NCBI RefSeq assembly: GCF_014202425.1
Contig: NZ_JACHGT010000003.1
Coordinates: forward strand, 372,001-436,000
Direction: 5' to 3'
From: Phytomonospora endophytica
GTDB lineage: Bacteria; Actinomycetota; Actinomycetes; Mycobacteriales; Micromonosporaceae
DNA: 64,000 bases
Shown here: in pieces, positions 60,885 through 64,000 of the stretch
Layout: each line of letters starts with the position of its first letter
How positions within the stretch are numbered: position 1 is the first letter of the stretch
The notes under the pieces: generated by a model
What the model was told of the DNA's origin: nothing
Seen by the model: only the letters and a program-made list of their open reading frames with translations
The model's database searches: none
Made by a program: the position numbers and the translations under genes

Positions 60885-61150
60885 GACACGGCACCCTGGG
60901 GGTCGCCGGCCTCGTCGACGCCGAGGAGTTCGCGTGCCCACGCGAGGTGTTCGGCGCCGGGGCCGGTGCCTTTGCGGTCGAACAGGTCACGCAGGTCGGC
61001 CAGCCCCTGGTCGCGGTCGAGACGTGCCTTCACCGCTTCGGCGACATAGGAGGAAACCGAGTCGGCGCCGCCGGCGTCGACGAGTCGCTTGAGCTGGTCG
61101 GCCTGGTCTGCCGGCATCGTCACGGTTATCCGCTGACTGTTGCTCTGCAT
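60881..61150 (-). CDS. Ribbon-helix-helix antitoxin, VapB-like
   Basis: An 89-residue protein with an N-terminal RHH strand QRITVTMPADQADQLKRLVDAGGADSVSSYVAEAVKARL and an acidic/aliphatic C-terminal tail suited to masking a toxin. ATG at 61150 lacks a strong ribosome site. It precedes and overlaps the PIN gene by GTGA, the standard antitoxin-toxin order, so autoregulation by the complex is expected. Confidence 0.85.
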   Translation of the reverse strand: MQSNSQRITVTMPADQADQLKRLVDAGGADSVSSYVAEAVKARLDRDQGLADLRDLFDRKGTGPGAEHLAWARELLGVDEAGDPQGAVS

Positions 61151-61203
61151 ACCCGACACGGTAGTCCACGCATACTCGTCATCGCCAGCCGCATGTCGTC
61201 CCA

Positions 61204-63156
61204 TCAGGCCACCACCGAGCCGACCGCGGGCTTGTGGGCGAGCTGGGAGTTGGCGCGGCGGATACCCGGGTCGAGGGACTTCTCCACGAAGATCGCGAAC
61301 CAGGTGCAAAACACCAGGACCGTCCAGACCTTGCGGGAGTTGTCGGCGACGCCGGCCTTGTGGTCGCGCAGGAGCTTGCGGGCGTAGTTGAGGTCGAGGT
61401 ACTCCCCGGCGTTGGAGGTCGCCAGGATGTGGTCGGCCCACTCGAACATCTCGTCTTTGAGCCACACGCGCGTCGGGGTGGGAAAGCCCATCTTCTCGCG
61501 GTTGACGATCGCCGGCGGCACCACCGATTCCAGGGCCATGCGCAGCGCGTGCTTGGTCTGCCCGGCGATGCGCGAAGGAACCTTCTGGTCGAGCGGGACC
61601 TTCGCGGCGACCTTGAACACCTCGGGGTCGAGGAAGGGGACGCGCACCTCCAGCGAATGCGCCATCGACATGCGGTCGGCCTTGACGAGGATGTCGCCGC
61701 GCAGCCAGGTGTAGATGTCGACGTACTGCATGCGCGTGGTCGGGTCGAGACCCATGCACTCGGCGTAGACCGGCCCGGTCACGTCGGTGTAGCGCACCTC
61801 GGGGTTGTAACGCCGCATCAGCAGCTGCTTCTCGGCCTCACCGAAGATGTTGGCGTTGCCGACGAAACGCTCTTCGAGGGGCGTGGTCCCGCGCTCCAGG
61901 AAACTCTTGCCCTTGACGCCTTCGGGGATGACCTTCGACACCGCCCTAAGACCCGACTGCATCGACTGCGGCAGCGACTGCACGCCTTTCAGCGACAGCG
62001 GCTCACGGTAGATCGGGTAGCCGGCGAAGAACTCGTCGGCGCCTTCACCACCGATGGCGACGGTGACGTACTCGGCGGCCTTCTTCGCCACGAAATACAA
62101 CGGCACCAGCGCCGGGTCGGCCACCGGGTCGTCGAGGTGCCACACGATGCGCGGCAGCTCCTCCATCATCTCCCGGGCACCGATCTTGGTGCCGATGGAG
62201 GTGACGCCCATCGCGCGCGCCGACTCCTGGGCGACGTCGAGCTCGTTGTAGTGCCCGGGAACGTCGAAACCCATCGTGAAGGTCAAGATCTCGGGGTTGA
62301 ACTCCCGCGCCAGAGCGACCACCCCGGTGGAGTCGATGCCCGAGGACAAGAACGCGCCGACCGGCACGTCGGAGCGCATGTGGATACGCACGCTCTCGCG
62401 CAGCACGTCGAGGATCTCGTCGTAGAGACGCTTGGGATCATCCACGGGACGCGGCTGGAAGTCGGCGCGGTAGTAACGCGCCGACGTGACCGCAGCGGCC
62501 CGCTCATTGGGCGCGCCCGGATCGAACACGACCTGGTAGCCCGAGCCGATGCGCTTGACCGCGCGGTGCATCGTGCCCGGCTCCGGCGGATACTGCAACG
62601 TCAGATAGTGCGAGAGGTTGACCTCGTCGATGTCACGCGAGTCGACGAAAGGCATCAGCGCCTTCTTCTCGCTGGCGAAGAACACCCCGTCATTGGTCTG
62701 CAGGTAGAACATCGGCTTGATACCGAAAGGGTCACGGGCGCCGAAGGCGCGCCGGTCGCGGCGGTCCCAGATCACGAACGCGAACATGCCCCGCAGCCGC
62801 GTCGTCACCGACGGGCCCCAGTGGTGATACCCGGCCAGGATGACCTCACCGTCGCCGTCGGTGGCGAAAGTCGCACCGTGATTGGCGATCAACTCGGCGC
62901 GCAGTTCCTTGTAGTTGTAGATCTCGCCGTTGAAGGTCATCACATACCGGCCGTCGGCGTACCACATCGGCTGATGGGAGCTGGCCACGTCGATGATCGA
63001 CAGGCGCTTGTGCGACAGCACGGCGTCATCGTCGATGAGTTCCACGCCGGTCTCGTCAGGTCCCCGGTGGTGGAGGTGCTCGACGGCATCCCCGATCGGG
63101 CCCTTGAACAGGCTCGCCGTCCCGTGGGCGCTGATGAAGGTAAGGAGTCCGCACAT
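61204..63156 (-). CDS. asnB: Asparagine synthase (glutamine-hydrolysing)
   Basis: A 650-residue two-domain enzyme making asparagine from aspartate, ATP and glutamine. The N-terminal glutaminase starts at C2 (MCGLLTFIS) with the class II Ntn motifs HRGPDETG, LSHKRLSIID and FNGEIYNY; the synthetase domain has the PP-loop FLSSGIDSTGVVAL and IGGEGADEFFAGYPIY. The length (650) and LERGTTPLEERFVGNANIFGE match the actinobacterial AsnB type. The leader has a palindrome. Downstream genes form the TA pair. Confidence 0.95.
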   Translation of the reverse strand: MCGLLTFISAHGTASLFKGPIGDAVEHLHHRGPDETGVELIDDDAVLSHKRLSIIDVASSHQPMWYADGRYVMTFNGEIYNYKELRAELIANHGATFATDGDGEVILAGYHHWGPSVTTRLRGMFAFVIWDRRDRRAFGARDPFGIKPMFYLQTNDGVFFASEKKALMPFVDSRDIDEVNLSHYLTLQYPPEPGTMHRAVKRIGSGYQVVFDPGAPNERAAAVTSARYYRADFQPRPVDDPKRLYDEILDVLRESVRIHMRSDVPVGAFLSSGIDSTGVVALAREFNPEILTFTMGFDVPGHYNELDVAQESARAMGVTSIGTKIGAREMMEELPRIVWHLDDPVADPALVPLYFVAKKAAEYVTVAIGGEGADEFFAGYPIYREPLSLKGVQSLPQSMQSGLRAVSKVIPEGVKGKSFLERGTTPLEERFVGNANIFGEAEKQLLMRRYNPEVRYTDVTGPVYAECMGLDPTTRMQYVDIYTWLRGDILVKADRMSMAHSLEVRVPFLDPEVFKVAAKVPLDQKVPSRIAGQTKHALRMALESVVPPAIVNREKMGFPTPTRVWLKDEMFEWADHILATSNAGEYLDLNYARKLLRDHKAGVADNSRKVWTVLVFCTWFAIFVEKSLDPGIRRANSQLAHKPAVGSVVA

Positions 63157-63182
63157 GGAAAACGTGTAATCCCTTCACGGCG

Positions 63183-63199
63183 GTTGATCTCAGGTCAAC
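63183..63199. promoter_or_regulatory. Palindrome upstream of asnB
   Basis: GTTGA (63183-63187) and TCAAC (63195-63199) form an inverted repeat around TCTCAGG, 27 bases upstream of the asnB ATG. Possible operator for a GntR/MarR-like regulator; no regulator is adjacent. Confidence 0.4.
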
Positions 63200-63946
63200 A
63201 GACTCCGTCGAGACTACCGAGATGTCCAGCGGGACCAAGCCCCGGCCGCGCATGCAACCACCACCACCCACCACCGAGCGGACCGAACAGGACGCAACCG
63301 GGCCGAGCAGGCCGGGGCGGAGAGGCGCGAAGACACCCAAGCCAGGCACCGCCAGCCACACCCGCGAGACACCGCGAGAAGAGGCGGGCGGGCTCAACGA
63401 CTCACATCACCCACCCGCACCACCGGCCGCGAACCACGGCCGAGCACGAACGCACCCACACCACTCCCGCCCACCACACGGGCGCTCGCCGACCGGCACC
63501 TGAGGCGTGACGCGCCACCGCGAAGACCCGCGCCGCCCAGGGGCGAAGGGCCGTGACGGCGCCCGGCCGAGAAGGTGACCGTTGCCCGGCCCGCCGGCCC
63601 TCCGTCGCAGGGCCTGCCTCCCGGCTTGACCTCGTCACCTAAGTGGCCGCCGACATGGGCGGCCGGCGTGACCTGTGCCGGACGGCCGACGCGGAACCCG
63701 AGGACTCGGTCCTTTCACTCCGCCACCGCGCAGGCATCACCCCGACCGACCGAGCCCGGCCCGGCCCTCGGGCGGTGTGACACCGAACAGAGAAGCGGCC
63801 GGGACACGTCATCGCCCGAAGCCTGGGCCCGCCGCACGCTCACCCCGCCCACCGCACGCGACCTTCCCCACCTCCCCCTGCACCTTTGCCCCACCGGCCG
63901 GGTACAGGCGATACCGTCGAGGTGACAGCGCGGCGCGCGCAGTAAT

Positions 63947-63964
63947 ATTGCAATGGCGCAATGG
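63947..63964. promoter_or_regulatory. ATTGC-N6-GCAAT dyad with direct GCAATGG repeats
   Basis: ATTGC (63947-63951) and GCAAT (63958-63962) are inverted, and GCAATGG occurs twice with an 8-base period (63950-63956 and 63958-63964). It lies 26 bases upstream of the gene that begins at 63990, so it is a possible operator. Confidence 0.45.
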
Positions 63965-63989
63965 TTTCGTGTGAATGGAGACACCCCGC

Positions 63990-64000
63990 ATGACCGCTGA
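63990..64000 (+). CDS. Start of a gene that runs off the right edge
   Basis: ATG at 63990 follows GGAG (63977-63980) and gives M-T-A. The preceding dyad supports it as a regulated gene start. Three codons are too few for any identity. Confidence 0.35.

Larger units (their letters stand above)
63157..63989. other. 830-bp intergenic region at right edge
   Basis: No gene supported; open frames here are Arg/Pro/Gly-rich chance frames. It contains the asnB upstream region with a palindrome at 63183-63199 and, at its right end, a repeated GCAATGG motif before the next gene. Nothing else recognised. Confidence 0.6.

Noticed and set aside
61234-63510. A 758-codon plus-strand frame opposite asnB
   Set aside because: Composition (Arg, His, Val, Gly) and lack of start signals show it is the antisense of asnB.

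Overview
The window is about 64 kb of very GC-rich chromosomal DNA. Dense genes with GTG/TTG starts, many 1-4 base ATGA, GTGA or TGATG overlaps, an actinobacterial-type dif sequence, a DUF3097 gene and a mycobacterium-like moxR / DUF58 / VWA / fabG / inhA / hemH / nfeD / SPFH block point to an actinomycete. The genus cannot be fixed from the sequence; a Glycomyces/Stackebrandtia-like organism is only a guess. No rRNA, tRNA, CRISPR array, transposase or prophage was recognised.

Layout. 0-14 kb holds small housekeeping and stress operons: an ECF sigma/DGPF pair, tandem aldo/keto reductases with a metallo-beta-lactamase-fold hydrolase, an LD-carboxypeptidase, a methyltransferase, a PspC-like gene with an apparent one-base frameshift, a phosphoesterase, a GOLPH3-like/P-loop pair, HIT and LtrA proteins, and three regulator-target modules with visible operators (MarR/DODA dioxygenase, TetR/SMR/DUF5360, MocR/YczE). 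13.8-15.8 kb holds the replication-terminus signals: a dif-like site, a second fully palindromic Xer-like site, and a stand-alone Xer-type tyrosine recombinase. Strand composition reverses inside the recombinase gene near 15.38 kb: the plus strand is C/A-rich to the left and G/T-rich to the right, whichever way the genes point.

15.8-31 kb carries a serine hydrolase, FKBP, two divergent pirins, secreted hydrolases (M14 carboxypeptidase, SGNH lipoprotein, a 1470-residue subtilase with Kelch repeats), a DUF3097 protein, a PPOX-fold flavoprotein and a PadR regulator. 30-45 kb holds a kinase-fold protein, a C45 peptidase, an amino-sugar locus (NgcEFG-type ABC importer without ATPase, SIS protein, RpiR regulator), an iron-box-controlled siderophore importer (two FecCD permeases, ATPase, binding lipoprotein), then an orphan NgcE-like protein divergent from an N-acetylglucosamine-type kinase. 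These could work together in GlcNAc or chitin-sugar uptake, phosphorylation and control.

45-64 kb holds a repeat-rich intergenic stretch, a TrmH-type rRNA methyltransferase, SPFH and NfeD, a conserved hypothetical, an SDR and a GNAT inserted into the fabG/inhA/hemH synteny block, the MoxR/DUF58/VWA operon, a zinc-ribbon/PH-domain operon, a PAP2 enzyme, a sirtuin, an FlK-type thioesterase, a VapBC-like pair and asnB. The right edge catches the first codons of another gene.
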